Of a DNA stretch of 64,000 bases, positions 47,353 through 58,491 are shown piece after piece. A model generated the notes under the pieces. The model worked only from the letters and a program-made list of their open reading frames with translations. It was not told where the DNA came from and did not search any database. Origin of the DNA: Nymphalis io (taxonomy: Eukaryota; Arthropoda; Insecta; Lepidoptera; Nymphalidae); assembly GCF_905147045.1 (NCBI RefSeq), contig NC_065889.1:1989001-2053000 (forward strand), written 5' to 3'. The translations under genes and the position numbers were made by a program. The first letter of the stretch is position 1, and each line of letters opens with the position of its first letter.

Positions 47353-47640
47353 TGACGAGCCGGTTGGCGTGGTTGGTGGATGCTTGCCTTTCACGCCGAA
47401 GGTTGTGGGTTCGATTCCCACCCAGGACAGATATTTGTGTGCATGAACATATGTGTTTGTCCTGAGTCTGGTTGTAATTATCTATATAAGTATGTATTTA
47501 CAAAAGAAAAATAGTATATGTAGTATATCAGTTGTCTGGTTTCCATAGCACAAGCTCTGTATAAGCTTAATTTGGAAGCAGATGGCCGTGTGTGAAAAAT
47601 GTCCTAGGATATTATATTATTAGGATATTATTATTATATT
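47353..47640 (+). mobile_element. SINE-D copy
   Basis: Head gacgagccggttggcgtgg, B-box-like gggttcgattcccac, end atgtcctaggatatt followed by an (ATT)-rich tail. Confidence 0.9.
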
Positions 47641-49535
47641 GTTCGAAAGGTAATATGAATTCGTATAATTTGAAAAACAAATCGAGTTTCGTAAAAGTGA
47701 GCGATTTGACCTCGATACTGATATATAAATAAGCTATTTTACATTATTTTATACAAACGGACAAAGGAATTTATATCGTACGTAGATGACAAATTAATTT
47801 TATTTTATTTTTTGTTTTATCTATCCCTTAAGTATACTTTGATTGTCTTTTATTAAATCTATTTCGTAGTTTCATGTATACGTATTACGTGTATGACGTA
47901 AGAAAATATTTTGAAAAAAATGTCGCGTAGAAATAAAAATGTGTTTCTATAGTTTAACTCCTTTTCTATATATTTTTATATGTGTATTTATATTGTCACA
48001 CGATGTTCTTAAAAAATATATTTTTTGTTCTAATTTGACTCCAAAATCAGAATTCATTTATATATGTTACACACGAGAACAGTTGATAGTTGGTGCAATT
48101 ACTCTGTAATTTTTAGTTTTCAATTACTAATTTAGGAGAAGATTAAATGACCAACGGACAGATAGACAAGAAAGCGATGCTATAAGCGTTTATTTTATAC
48201 TAAATTTAGTATATACGAAATATACTAAACCGTTTTTATAACGACTCAATAGACGAAATTAATATATAAGAAGTAATTATTTGTATTATTAAGTAATTAT
48301 TGGATTTTATAAAATTAAACGCAATTATTCGAGTATCACACGAAAATATCCGCATATTTAAACCTACGTCATACGAGCTCGGAGTTTGTAACATTATGTC
48401 ATGTGATTTAAATCTACTTGCTAAATTCATACGTGGAATTAGAAAATATTGAAGTAGAGAAAGTTACACGATATTTAATTCTTCTTTATTCGGATAATCT
48501 GGGATACTTAGAACTTGGAAACAGAATTGAACAAATCTTTTTTTCTTTTCAGCGTTTATTTTAAAGTAAAATATAAAGTGATGCTGTCATAATATATGCT
48601 CTTGATTCCCGCAGGTACTATGTCAATGTTAATTGAAAATACTTTTTTTTAATAAAAATGATATTATCATTTATTTTAATAGATAAATTATTTTTTTTAA
48701 ATCATCTCGATTCGGTTTCGAGATATCATAACTCTATCGATCTTTATTATATAACAATGTAGCTTAAAGTCGATGAAATTATTATGAATTTCACTTTGAA
48801 AACAAATATATAGTAAGATAGATAAGGTAAGGTATGACGAGTATACAATGGACTAAGTATTAATTATAACTATCATAATTACAAAATTGTAAATAGTTTG
48901 TTACGTTACCTTTGTTGGAACATCACTCAAAGCTATGACAGGCTTTGATGAAACTTTGATTTTAAAAAGGTCATGATATGACTTTGAATCTAATATATAT
49001 TTCATTTCGCACAATGTCGAGAACCGAATATAAAACAACGAAATTACTTATGAACAGTAAACAATATATATACAATGTATATAAGAATTGTAGGCTTTGT
49101 AATAAACTAAAAACGAGGCGAACGAGGCCGCGGGCATAATCTAGCTTTTTTGTATACCACTTGAACTTTTCACGTCAGCAAGTCATTGACCGTAGATATG
49201 TTACTATTATTATTATCAGTGATCTTAAGCTGCTGTAAAAGAGTTCAACGCAATTGAATTAATAATAATTTATTTTGATCTGTTTAAATATATCATTCAT
49301 TTAGAATCTATTATATTGAATATTGTTATTATATTACTGTACTCTTTTAGATTATATGGGGATGTATCAAAAAAATGACCGTTTTATCATATTTAAGATT
49401 TAAAAGTCTGTAAATATTTTAATCTTATTTTATACTTACCAATACTTAATAATTCCTTTAGAGCATTCTCTAAACTTATTTATTCCTATCCGACTAAAAA
49501 AAGCCTGATTTAGTTATTTGTTTCAGAAAAGAAAC
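47641..49535. other. Unique AT-rich sequence, no gene seen
   Basis: Contains a perfect 18-bp palindrome TATACTAAATTTAGTATA at 48196-48213. No coding signal. A mariner terminal repeat could lie at its right end but was not found. Confidence 0.45.
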
Positions 49536-50880
49536 ATGACAGTTTTCTACGAAATTCTCGTAATTTTAAGGCATTACTGGAAAAAACTCTGCGTCTGAAC
49601 TGACTGCCTCGTTGGTCTAGTGGCTTGATATAAGGCCATAGACCCGGAGGTCCTCGGTTCAATTCCCAGGTCGGGCCAATAAAAAGTTATTGGGTTTTTC
49701 TGGCAGAAAATTCTCAGTAGCAGCCCGGAGTCTGGAAGTTGGAAGTGTGCCTTGCCTCGGAAAGCACGTAAAGCCTTTGGTCCTGCACCTCAACTCTTTC
49801 CGGTCGTGTCGGATTGCCGTCTCATCGGATTATGAGTTAGGGAATAGAGAGTTCACCTGTGTTCGCGCACACACTTGTGCATTATAATATCTCCTGCGTA
49901 GTTGGCTAATCTGTCTTGAGATTGGCCGCCGTGGCCGAAATCGGTCTGGAGGACATTATTATTATTACTGGAAAAAAAATTACAGCAGCTGAAGCAATTC
50001 GTGAAATTATTAAATATGAAGGGGAAGGTGTCCTTGATTAGTGCACTGCGCGGCGTTGGTTTGAAACAGTTTAGCAGTGGAGATACGACGTTGGAAAGGA
50101 AGAAGGATTCCGGGCGACCATTAATAGATATTGATGAGGTTCTGCAGAAAGCCTGTTAAGTCAAATCCGTCTACAAGTACTCGTAAACTTGCCAGGGAGC
50201 GTGGTGTGTCGAAAAATACTGTAAGTCGCCATCTAAGCTCCATAAGGAAGGTGAAAAAGAGCAGTAGACTGGTCCCTCACTAACTTAGTCCTAGCAATCA
50301 GCTAAGAGGATAGCAATTTGTGAAAATTTATTGAAAAACCTTGCTGATATGAGATTTTACCGGAAGATTATCACCTGTGATGAAAAGTGGGCTTACTGGC
50401 GAAATCCGAATACCCGTGAGCAATGGCTAGGTCGCGGTCAAACTGCTTTTCCAGTTGCTGCAAGGCAATTTGATAAAAGCCCATGCTTTGCGTTTTTTGG
50501 AATTTTGAAGGTGTTATCCATAACGAATTTGTTCTTGATGGATGCTCTATGAACTCTGAACTTTACTGCGAATAACTGGATAAATTGTACGCCAAATTGT
50601 CAGAGTGTTATCCTGCTTTGACCAACCGAAAAGGAGTCTTATTCCAACAAGATAATGCTCGTCTTCACACTTCCCGTCGAACCAAAGAAAAGTTTGAAGA
50701 ACTTCATGCGTTCGAACTCCAGCCTCATCCACCATATAGTCCAGACCTTGCACCATCAGACTACTACTTGTTTCAATCCATGGCCCATTTTCTTCAAGGG
50801 AAAAAATTTGATAATTTTGCGGAAGTTGAAATGGTGGTCCAAGAGTTCTTTGACAGCCATGAATGTTTTTAATAATGAAA
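49536..50880 (+). pseudogene. Decayed mariner transposase, split by a SINE
   Basis: Starts MTVFYEILVILRHYWKK at 49536, is cut by SINE-A (49587-49963), and resumes at 49,979 as KITAAEAIREIIKYEGEGVL. It then shows the remains of the helix-turn-helix region (ARRWF, then SGRP-like and RKLARERGVSKNTVS). The catalytic part has CDEKW (first Asp), FQQDNARLHTS (second Asp) and PYSPDLAPSDYYLF (third Asp), the mariner signature with a D34D-like spacing. In-frame stops near 50,040 and 50,157 and frameshifts near 50,070 and 50,555 make it non-functional. Terminal inverted repeats were not identified. Confidence 0.9.
49587..49979 (+). mobile_element. SINE-A, full length, inside the mariner
   Basis: From gactgcctcgttggtctagt to gaggacattattattatt. 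Flanked by attactggaaaaaa at 49573-49586 and again at 49964-49977, a target-site duplication. About 17 bases between the left duplication and the usual head (ctctgcgtctgaactga) are unexplained. Confidence 0.9.
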
Positions 50881-50947
50881 CAGAGTAACTGATACTCTCA
50901 CCTTCCGACGACAACAGCAGTTCGTTTTAGGGACTAATAAGCTATTT

Positions 50948-51014
50948 TACCTTCTCCTCAAAAAAGAGAGAGAAGGCCTCAGCCTAGTATTGGGAGATTC
51001 ACAGGCTGTTACTA
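50948..51014 (+). mobile_element. SINE-B 3' end fragment
   Basis: Contains accttctcctcaaaaaagag and agagaaggcctcagcc, ending cacaggctgttact. Confidence 0.75.
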
Positions 51015-51056
51015 ATTTTCTGTTAGCCTATACAGCGTCAACGTTGGTGTAAACAG

Positions 51057-51105
51057 ACTCAGGCAGTGGCCTGAGTGTGAGTAGACTAGTGATGTACCAC
51101 TAGTC
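51057..51105. other. Two adjacent perfect hairpins
   Basis: First: actcaggc, loop agtg, gcctgagt (51057-51076). Second: gactagtg, loop atgtac, cactagtc (51084-51105). They are 7 bases apart. Not matched to any family in the window. Confidence 0.6.
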
Positions 51106-51608
51106 CACTTAATACGTTCGTCCTAAAGGTGCTCCTTTGGAACTAACCGTCGGTGTATGAAGTCGCCCGGAAGAACCGAAATCGTTGTGTAATGAAGTTG
51201 AAAACAATGACAATTCACTTGAGTTAATTATACATGTTATCTTAGTATCCTTTTAGTAAGGCTCTGCGATATTTACTCACGTAGGTGTATAAAATAATTT
51301 TAATCGTTTTAAATAATTGTAATTCTACGATAAGCGTTTTCGTATAAATAATTAGACGGCAATTACCGCGAGTGAGCGCCGACAAAAACTGTATCTGCGT
51401 AGCCATTTATCAGTTAACAAATACCAGTTGCATTTAATAGTCAACCGATAGTTATGATGTAGATATTGGTAATTTATTATAATTTGGAAAGCATTGTATA
51501 ATTTTCTCATTTAATGTGTAATCTAAATTGTTATGTATTTTTTGCAACGATTTAGCAACAGGAATGAATATATAACTATTTAAATAATTATGTTGCTGTT
51601 GATTTGAA

Positions 51609-51848
51609 GGATAATATAATATCAAACCAAATAATATCAAACCAATATAATACCAAACTAAGCAGAGCTTGTACGATGGAAACCAGACAACTGTTATACT
51701 ACATATACTACTTTTCTTTTGTACATACTTGTATAGATACACCCAGACCCAGGACAAACAGACATGTTAATGTCTGTCCTGGGTGGGAACCGAACCCACA
51801 ACCTTCGGCGTGAAAGGCAAGTCTACCAACCACACCAACGGCCCGTCA
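51609..51848 (-). mobile_element. SINE-D copy with repeated tail
   Basis: Minus strand: head ggccgttggtgtggttgg, B-box-like gggttcggttccc, end near agcagagcttgtacgatgg. Left of it (51609-51655) three imperfect copies of ataatatcaaacca form an unusual tail. It lacks the gtcccaggatatt end. Confidence 0.8.
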
Positions 51849-52103
51849 AAGGATACATATGCATTGCATATTTATATAAATCATTATAGTTATTTATTTG
51901 CATATTTATATAAATCGCAATTTTGGAGTTATGATGTTACTCTGGATGTTACTCTGTCCAAAATATAGTCTGTGGAAATTACGTCGCTGCTTAATCGTGT
52001 GAATACTGCCTAATATTTTACACGTGACTAATTTTTGACAGGCCAGCTTAGATTGCGCGCACCTACATGAATAAAGTATGTTTTTTTTCATTTAATACTT
52101 TTG

Positions 52104-52390
52104 TGAAACCAAAATGGTCCAGTAGTAAGAACGCGTGATTATTAACCGATGATCGTGTGTGGAATTTTCATGTGCTTAATTTGAGATTATAATTCATCTC
52201 GTGCTATACGGTGAAGGAAAACATCGTGAAGAAACCTGCATGTGTCTAATTTCACTGAAATTCTGCCACATGTGTATTCCAACAACCCGCATTGGAACAG
52301 CGTGGTGGAGTAAGCTCCATATCTTCTCCTCAAAAAGGGAGAGGAGGCCTTCTAGGCAGCAGTGGGACATTCACAGTCTGTTACTGTTAA
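52104..52390 (+). mobile_element. SINE-B, head partly deleted
   Basis: Contains tgaaaccaaaatggtccagt, then gatgatcgtgtgtggaattt (the B-box word is deleted), then gaagaaacctgcatgtgt to ttcacagtctgttact. Confidence 0.85.
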
Positions 52391-52914
52391 TACTTTGTTA
52401 AATTTAAAAGTACTTTGATTTATTGAAGACTTAATAAACTAGTGCAAGTCACAAATGTTTTATAAAGGCACTTTAATAATTTGTTTCATTATATTCTCTG
52501 TTACAAACTACTTTTCGTAACACAAATTGTTTTTCCGCTATCTTTACCTAAAACGAGTTATTCGCACCGCGATACCACATCATAGATTAAACAATAAAGT
52601 TAAATAGGAATTAAATTATTAAGGCTGCACTGTGAAAACATATAAAGGTATTATAAATAAGAAAGTATAAATATTTTTGTAGATAAATCGTACTATGACT
52701 GTTTTGGATCTTAAAAAAACATTCACTGTAAGTTGGAACATAAATTTAATCCCGACAATGAAATTAAAAATTATTGAGTAAATACCATTCATGTCATAAA
52801 ACACAGTCATTAGCACATTTTGTGCCTAAATTATAATATTAAGAATTGATAAAAATTGTAGTATTAACTTTGTGTCAGAAAAGTCTATAAGAAAGTATGT
52901 ATTAACGTATGTAC

Positions 52915-53073
52915 CTGTGAATTCACGCATGATCTTTGACTGTTCGCTCGCAAGCCAACCGGCGTCGACCGCGGCGCCATATTTCTCAGTCCAGTTAGAA
53001 TCGGCTTGCGTGTTGAACGTATCAAAATGGCCGTTAACTCTATCACGATCGAAAACAATATTGTCGACCAGTG
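52915..53073 (-). CDS. Probable internal exon of an unrecognised gene
   Basis: A GC-rich island in AT-rich DNA. On the minus strand it runs from an acceptor (attcaaag, weak) to a clean donor (aca g then gtacatacg). The frame gives ALVDNIVFDRDRVNGHFDTF then NTQADSNWTEKYGAAVDAGW and LASEQSKIMREFTG, with balanced soluble-protein composition. An in-frame TAA lies just upstream of the acceptor, consistent with an exon edge. One N-linked glycosylation sequon (NWT) is present. I do not recognise the family. Two other frames, one per strand, are also open here, so the choice rests on splice edges and composition. Neighbouring exons were not firmly found. Confidence 0.45.
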
Positions 53074-53577
53074 CTTTGAATTAGTTTTGTAAATTTAAAA
53101 ACTTTGTAGTGCAGTTTTTTTTCAAATTTTGTTATTCTTTTGTTAAAACACATACTTATTTATAATCGAGTTTAGTTTGAAGTTCGTGAAAAAGTTAAAT
53201 TGTTACGATTTGTATTGTTTTGTGTTTCACTCTGGAGTCTCATTGGAAATTATATTTGAGGTAGGTAATGTGATAATTAATTTTCTATGGAGTTATAATT
53301 TTAAGTTGGCTTGTAATTAAATGACGGTGGGTAACCGTTATACTCTGTTATTCTAGCGGCATGCTATGTAACATATTTTTGTTATTTTTATTCGTGCTGT
53401 GCGATTTAATCGCATATAACTATACGATAGCATTTTAACTATACTTAGTTGAATACATAAATGCTTGTTTTCTAATTTAAAATAACGTATTTTTATTTTA
53501 TACTATAAGAACTAGAATAGATGGAACTATAAGAATTATCTGCTTGTTTTTTTTTTAAAAAAAAGGTACACTTACAT

Positions 53578-53717
53578 GACAATCCAACGATGCAGGGGTA
53601 ATTACAGATTGTGTCATCGTCGGTACTCACAAAAAGAGATGTTTTACATCCGGTGCGGCAACAATGTGACATGATAATATTGCAACCGAGGTTACACACG
53701 TTACATACAAATTTTTA
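53578..53717 (-). CDS. Candidate first coding exon, cysteine-rich
   Basis: On the minus strand a good acceptor (aacttatttcag) and a good donor (ttgtcat then gtaagtg) bound 140 bases. An ATG within it opens MSHCCRTGCKTSLFVSTDDD then TICNYPCIVGLS. Its phase fits the 52.9-kb exon. The longer upstream frame in the same register is blocked by a TAA, so only a start inside the exon works. Highly tentative; it could also be non-coding. Confidence 0.2.
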
Positions 53718-54304
53718 CTGAAATAAGTTTATTTTATTTTAATTCTCACACGACAATTTTTAGCGTAAGACAAATGTGACTTTGTTAGAATAAGACATTA
53801 ATATGACACAAAGGATAATTATTGTCGTAGTAGTACGACTGCTGTGCTGTGAAAATACCGCCTTTGTTCTCAGTTAGCATAAGTCAAACAGAAATAAACC
53901 ATAATTTTACTTTTTTTATTTATATTAGTGTTATACAAAGTGGTCGAAATACGACCGTGATAGTTAAAATTTGTTAAAAACAAACAAAACCGGTAAGGAA
54001 ACAGAAGAAAAAAAGTACTGAACTGTTTTTTCTTTTACATGAATAGTATGTATATATTATATAATAATATTATAAAAAAAATGTTTAAAGTTTTTCACAA
54101 TAATGTAATATGCACATATAATATTCTTGTTCTTGTATTAATATTCTTATTAAATATGGGTTTATATTCCACTGTTTTGCGTATTTTATTATTTTTAATC
54201 AAATCATCCTAAGTGTATAAAATAAATTCACATACATAAAAATATACTTACCCGAGAAATAAATTATAAGGTATCAGTAATTTGGAAATTACACATTTCT
54301 GAAG
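53718..54304. other. Unique AT-rich sequence, no gene seen
   Basis: No recognised feature. If the two minus-strand exons are real, this would be upstream or intronic DNA of that gene. Confidence 0.4.
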
Positions 54305-54305
54305 T

Positions 54306-54881
54306 CTACTTTACTTTACTTTATACTTTATTGTACACCACACCACAAAGAGAAAAATACCAAACATGTATACTGCCTAAGTAAAAAGGTAATTTTATAG
54401 GAAAGGAGTAAGGAAGTTTTGTAATTTATAGGAAAGTGTTATTTAATTTTCGCCGTATTCACATTTAGCCGTTAACAGTTAAAATGGATTCTAAACGACC
54501 CTTCAAGTTTTAAAATTCTATTAAATAATTTCAATATTCACGCGCAAAACAAAACAAAATGTTAATAATTATTAGCAAAAGCTAATATAATTTCTACTTT
54601 ACTTTACTTTATACTTTATTGTACACCACACCACAAAGAGAAAAATACCAAACATGTATACTGCCTAAGTAAAAAGGTAATTTTATAGGAAAGGAGTAAG
54701 GAAGTTTTGTAATTTATAGGAAAGTGTTATTTAATTTTCGCCGTATTCACATTTAGCCGTTAACAGTTAAAATGGATTCTAAACGACCCTTCAAGTTTTA
54801 AAATTCTATTAAATAATTTCAATATTCACGCGCAAAACAAAACAAAATGTTAATAATTATTAGCAAAAGCTAATATAATTT
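54306..54881 (+). repeat. Perfect 288-bp tandem duplication
   Basis: 54306-54593 and 54594-54881 are identical by eye along their whole length, both starting ctactttactttacttta and ending gctaatataattt. No coding frame. Confidence 0.95.
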
Positions 54882-54969
54882 CAAATAAATTTTAACAGCT
54901 AAAATATGGAGTTTCAATAATAATAATAAAAAACTCAATAAAGATCGCCCATTATCAATCGATTAGATT

Positions 54970-55092
54970 TTTCAAGGGACATAACATCTCAGTTTCTAAG
55001 GTTGGTGGCGTATTGACCTTGTAAGGCATATTTAATATTTCTTACAGTGCCAATGTCTATGGGCGGTGGTTACCAGTTTTCATCAGGTTACA
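54970..55092 (+). repeat. Family C repeat, 3' part
   Basis: Order: caagggacataacatctc, aaggttggtggcgtattg, gccaatgtctatgggcgg, ttcatcaggtt. Confidence 0.7.
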
Positions 55093-56262
55093 GTAATAAC
55101 GGGCTTACTTGTAAATAATATCTAATTACTATGAACAGTATAAATACACTTCGTAGTCGGGCTTTGAAACCTGTGCAAAATAAATGTAAACGAATAAGAG
55201 TGTAAAATATTAAATTCTACAAAATATTCTGCATCCTAAGAGATAATCCCTGGCTGGAACTGCACGTGTGGAACGAATACTGGTTTAAGCCTTTTATCTC
55301 GTTGATATGCAAAAGCCTTGAAGCTCAATGTATGCGGCTACCTGGTTATTTTATGTGTAGCATTAGTCGTTTTAGGGTTGGCCATTTTCAAAACCCCTAT
55401 TTACCTAAACCATGACCTATTTTTAGAATATATTTCTTATCCTTACATTAAGTGTTGATAAGAGTTAGTAAATCAAGGGTGCTTAGATTTTGATATTTTA
55501 AATTTATAAAGTTCAATGTCCATTGCGCTGCAATTCTTCTACCACACAACTTGACCGATAATGCGTTTTCTTATCACTTCAATGGTTCTTTACAACAATT
55601 GTAAAACATACAATCCTTATTTTTAAAAAATACCAATGGCGTGTTACAATCATAGTATGGACGAATAGATCGGTTGGCGAAACTTATCCGTGCGAAGTCC
55701 TTCCGTCCTCCCTATAAAAATATTAATACTGACTTTTCCAAGACCCAATTACTTAAAGACTTGATTTACTACTACATATATAGTAGAAATGTTATCCTAA
55801 CAAAACGTTATTAAAAACAAGCTCTCTTCTAATATTTATATTAAAACAATTAAAATCTAATATACTACAATTTACTAGCACCGGCCAAAACTTTTTACCA
55901 TATTTCAGCTCAATCGATTCGGTATTCGGTTTAAAATTGAGTTGCAGTATTTTATCCACACATATTAACTTATAAAGATTAACAAAAGGTACATACAAAA
56001 GCGATAAAAAATGTCACCGATTGTAAGCTATTGACCCCCTAATTTACACTTGGCTGGAAAGTAATAATGTTTGTATTATTTTATTTAAAAATAAAACGCG
56101 ATATATAATATGTATAATTTTACGCAATGCATAAAAATTACTATATTTTGTTTGCTTTGTTTTACATTTTATTTCTAATGTAATAAATTTTAAGCTTTAA
56201 TGTTTATACGTAAAGAAGAAATGTTAACACATTAACGTCCATGAAAACAAATAAAATAAGGG
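55093..56262. other. Unique AT-rich sequence, no gene seen
   Basis: No recognised feature. Confidence 0.5.
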
Positions 56263-56266
56263 AGTT

Positions 56267-56288
56267 TCATATATATATATATATATAC
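56267..56288. repeat. (AT)n microsatellite
   Basis: A run of about ten AT units. Confidence 0.8.
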
Positions 56289-56317
56289 ATTCATTATAGT
56301 AATTATATTGTCTGCGT

Positions 56318-56542
56318 TAATCCCTGGGTCGGGCTAATAAAAAGTTATTTATCCTTTATGTGGAGACATTCTCAATAGCATCTCGTTTCTATCGAAGTTC
56401 ATAGTGCTTAAGCTACCGTGTCTCGTAAAGCACTTATAGCCCTTGGTCCAGCGTCGTAACGCTTCCGGTCGTGTCGATTTGTCGTCCCATCGGATTATGT
56501 GAGTGAGTGAATTGTGAGTGCACTTGTCTCTGCTCAAAGTAT
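56318..56542 (+). mobile_element. SINE-A, left part, interrupted
   Basis: Carries tccctgggtcgggctaat, aaaaagttattta, cgtgtctcgtaaagcactta, ccggtcgtgtcgatttg and gtgagtgcacttgt in SINE-A order, with the tRNA head degraded. The rest of the element resumes at 57,088 after a TIR element. Confidence 0.7.
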
Positions 56543-57075
56543 GTACAACCAAATCAATTAGGATACGTTTTTGCGTTTGTAATAGTGCACCGTGAGCAGA
56601 AAAATAAATAAACAATTATATTTATAGTCACTTAATATGACACGTATTAAATTATTATTTTTTGATCATGATTTTTTGCAAATCTAGATATTTCGCTTTT
56701 ATCCGATAAATCGTTTATGTTAATAATAAATAATAGTAAGAATTCGTTCTGACACTGTATCCACCGCCTCTTCTCTACCCTGAAACTAAATTTCCCCCTT
56801 CAACTGCATGTAGGCGAACATTTCTCCATTAATCTAAAATTATGGTCTTATTTTTTTCTCAGCATCTCATTACCGTATTCATATTTATTGTGATACTTAT
56901 GTGGAGTTCATTTTCCCTCATATATTTTATTATAATTAACAATAAGACACTTCTAATGCTGCTTACGCAAGAGTTCGAGGGACGTGGCTAGCTAGCTCAA
57001 ACTGATTATTTCGTTATTAGTCACTATGTTACACTACTACAAACGCAAAAACGTCTCCAAGCTGATCTATCTGTA
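56543..57075. mobile_element. Putative TIR (MITE-like) element 2, nested in SINE-A
   Basis: About 533 bp bounded by inverted copies of one terminal sequence. Left 56543-56590 (ggatacgtttttgcgtttgt) and right 57031-57075 (acaaacgcaaaaacgtctcc) share a perfect 16-nt core (acgtttttgcgtttgt). The terminal sequence matches element 1 at 28.74-29.31 kb. The interior has no open frame and does not resemble that of element 1. Confidence 0.5.
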
Positions 57076-57087
57076 CTCTATAACATG

Positions 57088-57156
57088 TAATCCGCAGTTG
57101 GCTAATATCCCTAGAGAATGGCAGTGGCCGGGACTATGTCAAGAAGACATAATAGT
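57088..57156 (+). mobile_element. SINE-A, right part
   Basis: Contains aatccgcagttggctaatat, gagaatggcagtggccggga and gaagacataatagt, matching the 3' end of SINE-A (gcgtagttggctaat to gaggacattatt). Confidence 0.6.
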
Positions 57157-57858
57157 TGCACTTATTATGAGTTTCAATATTAAATATTACCCAAGTAATT
57201 ACATTTAGAAGCAAACATTTTATGAGTGACATTAATTTAATAAAAAATAATTAAATGGCAATTTTTTTTTGTTATGGCAATAAGAACATTACATACATTG
57301 TAACAATAGTAACTGTATCGCATGTGTGTCATCTATTACAAACGAGATACTCGCAAAAAAAAACTACGAGAAAAAGTTACCACATTTAATTTATTGTACA
57401 TTATCTCTTTATACTATAAATAAATCTTTTAACTTTTTAAATAGGTCAGAATCGAATCTATAATCTTGCAAGTCACGATCCAAGCCCACTACCGTTAAGG
57501 TATCGAGACTTTAAACTAGTAATTTATTGAAGTGAAATGCTTTTTACTCGGTTAGTTACTGGTTATATTACAGTTTTGGACTTGTTTTGTTTCTAAACGT
57601 AAATGGGTTAACGGGTTACATTCAAATGTTTAGCTACAATACACCCCGTATTGTAGTTAAACATTGCTGTGTCTTCTTCTTTCAAAGGTCAAATCAATGA
57701 TGAAAGAAAGAGTACAAAGTATATATGGTTCGTAAATGAACAGAGCACTCGAGTTGCTTTGATGGTAAATAATTACCGCGTTTGTGGTGTGAAAACCAAT
57801 GAAAAAGGCTTTGTGTAGGACGCCGTTTGCGTTTATCTATATATATTTATAGTATATA
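57157..57858. other. Unique AT-rich sequence, no gene seen
   Basis: No recognised feature. Confidence 0.5.
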
Positions 57859-57859
57859 A

Positions 57860-58030
57860 ACTAAGTACCACTTAACACGAGATCTCCTAAACTATCCACC
57901 CGATTGACATGAAATTTGTCACAGTTACTCCTTCCCCAACGTTCGCTAAGAACGGATTTTACGCAAATCCTATCTAAGATACTTTTTTACTTTTTTTACT
58001 TATCTACCCGTGCGAGGCTACAATTGGTTA
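57860..58030 (+). repeat. Dispersed repeat of unknown class
   Basis: Contains aacacgagatctcctaaac, cccgattgacatgaaattt and tacccgtgcgaggctacaa, a word order recalled from common lepidopteran repeats. No ends were determined. Confidence 0.4.
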
Positions 58031-58161
58031 GTATTATATAATAACAAAATAAAGTAGCATTTGTGGGTACTTAGGCTAGAGAGTAGGCACATTATTGTAC
58101 AGTGATAAATTATGAAGATTAGGCTTATTATATGTTCTACAAAACTTTTTTATATCAATCT

Positions 58162-58190
58162 TATATTATAGTATAGTATAGTATAGTAAT
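58162..58190. repeat. (TATAG)n simple repeat
   Basis: Four to five TATAG units abut the 3' end of the minus-strand SINE-B copy, so it is probably that element's tail. Confidence 0.75.
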
Positions 58191-58491
58191 AGTAACAGCC
58201 TGTTAATGTCCCACTGCTGGGCTAAGGCCTCCTCTCCCTTTTTTGAGGAGAAGGTTTGGAGCTTATTCCACCACGCTGCTCCAATGCGGGTTGGTGGAAT
58301 ACACATGTGGCAGAATTTCGATGAAATTAGACACATGCAGGTTTCCTCACGATGTTTTCCTTCACCGAAAAGCACGAGATGAATTATAACAGAAATTAAG
58401 CACATGAAAATTCAGAGGTGCTTGCCCGGGTTTGAACCCACGTTCATCGGTTAAGATTCACGCGTTCTTACCACTGGGCCATCTCGACTTC
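58191..58491 (-). mobile_element. SINE-B, well preserved copy
   Basis: Left end agtaacagcctgttaatgtc, right end cactgggccatctcgact, B-box complement cccgggtttgaaccc. Confidence 0.9.
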
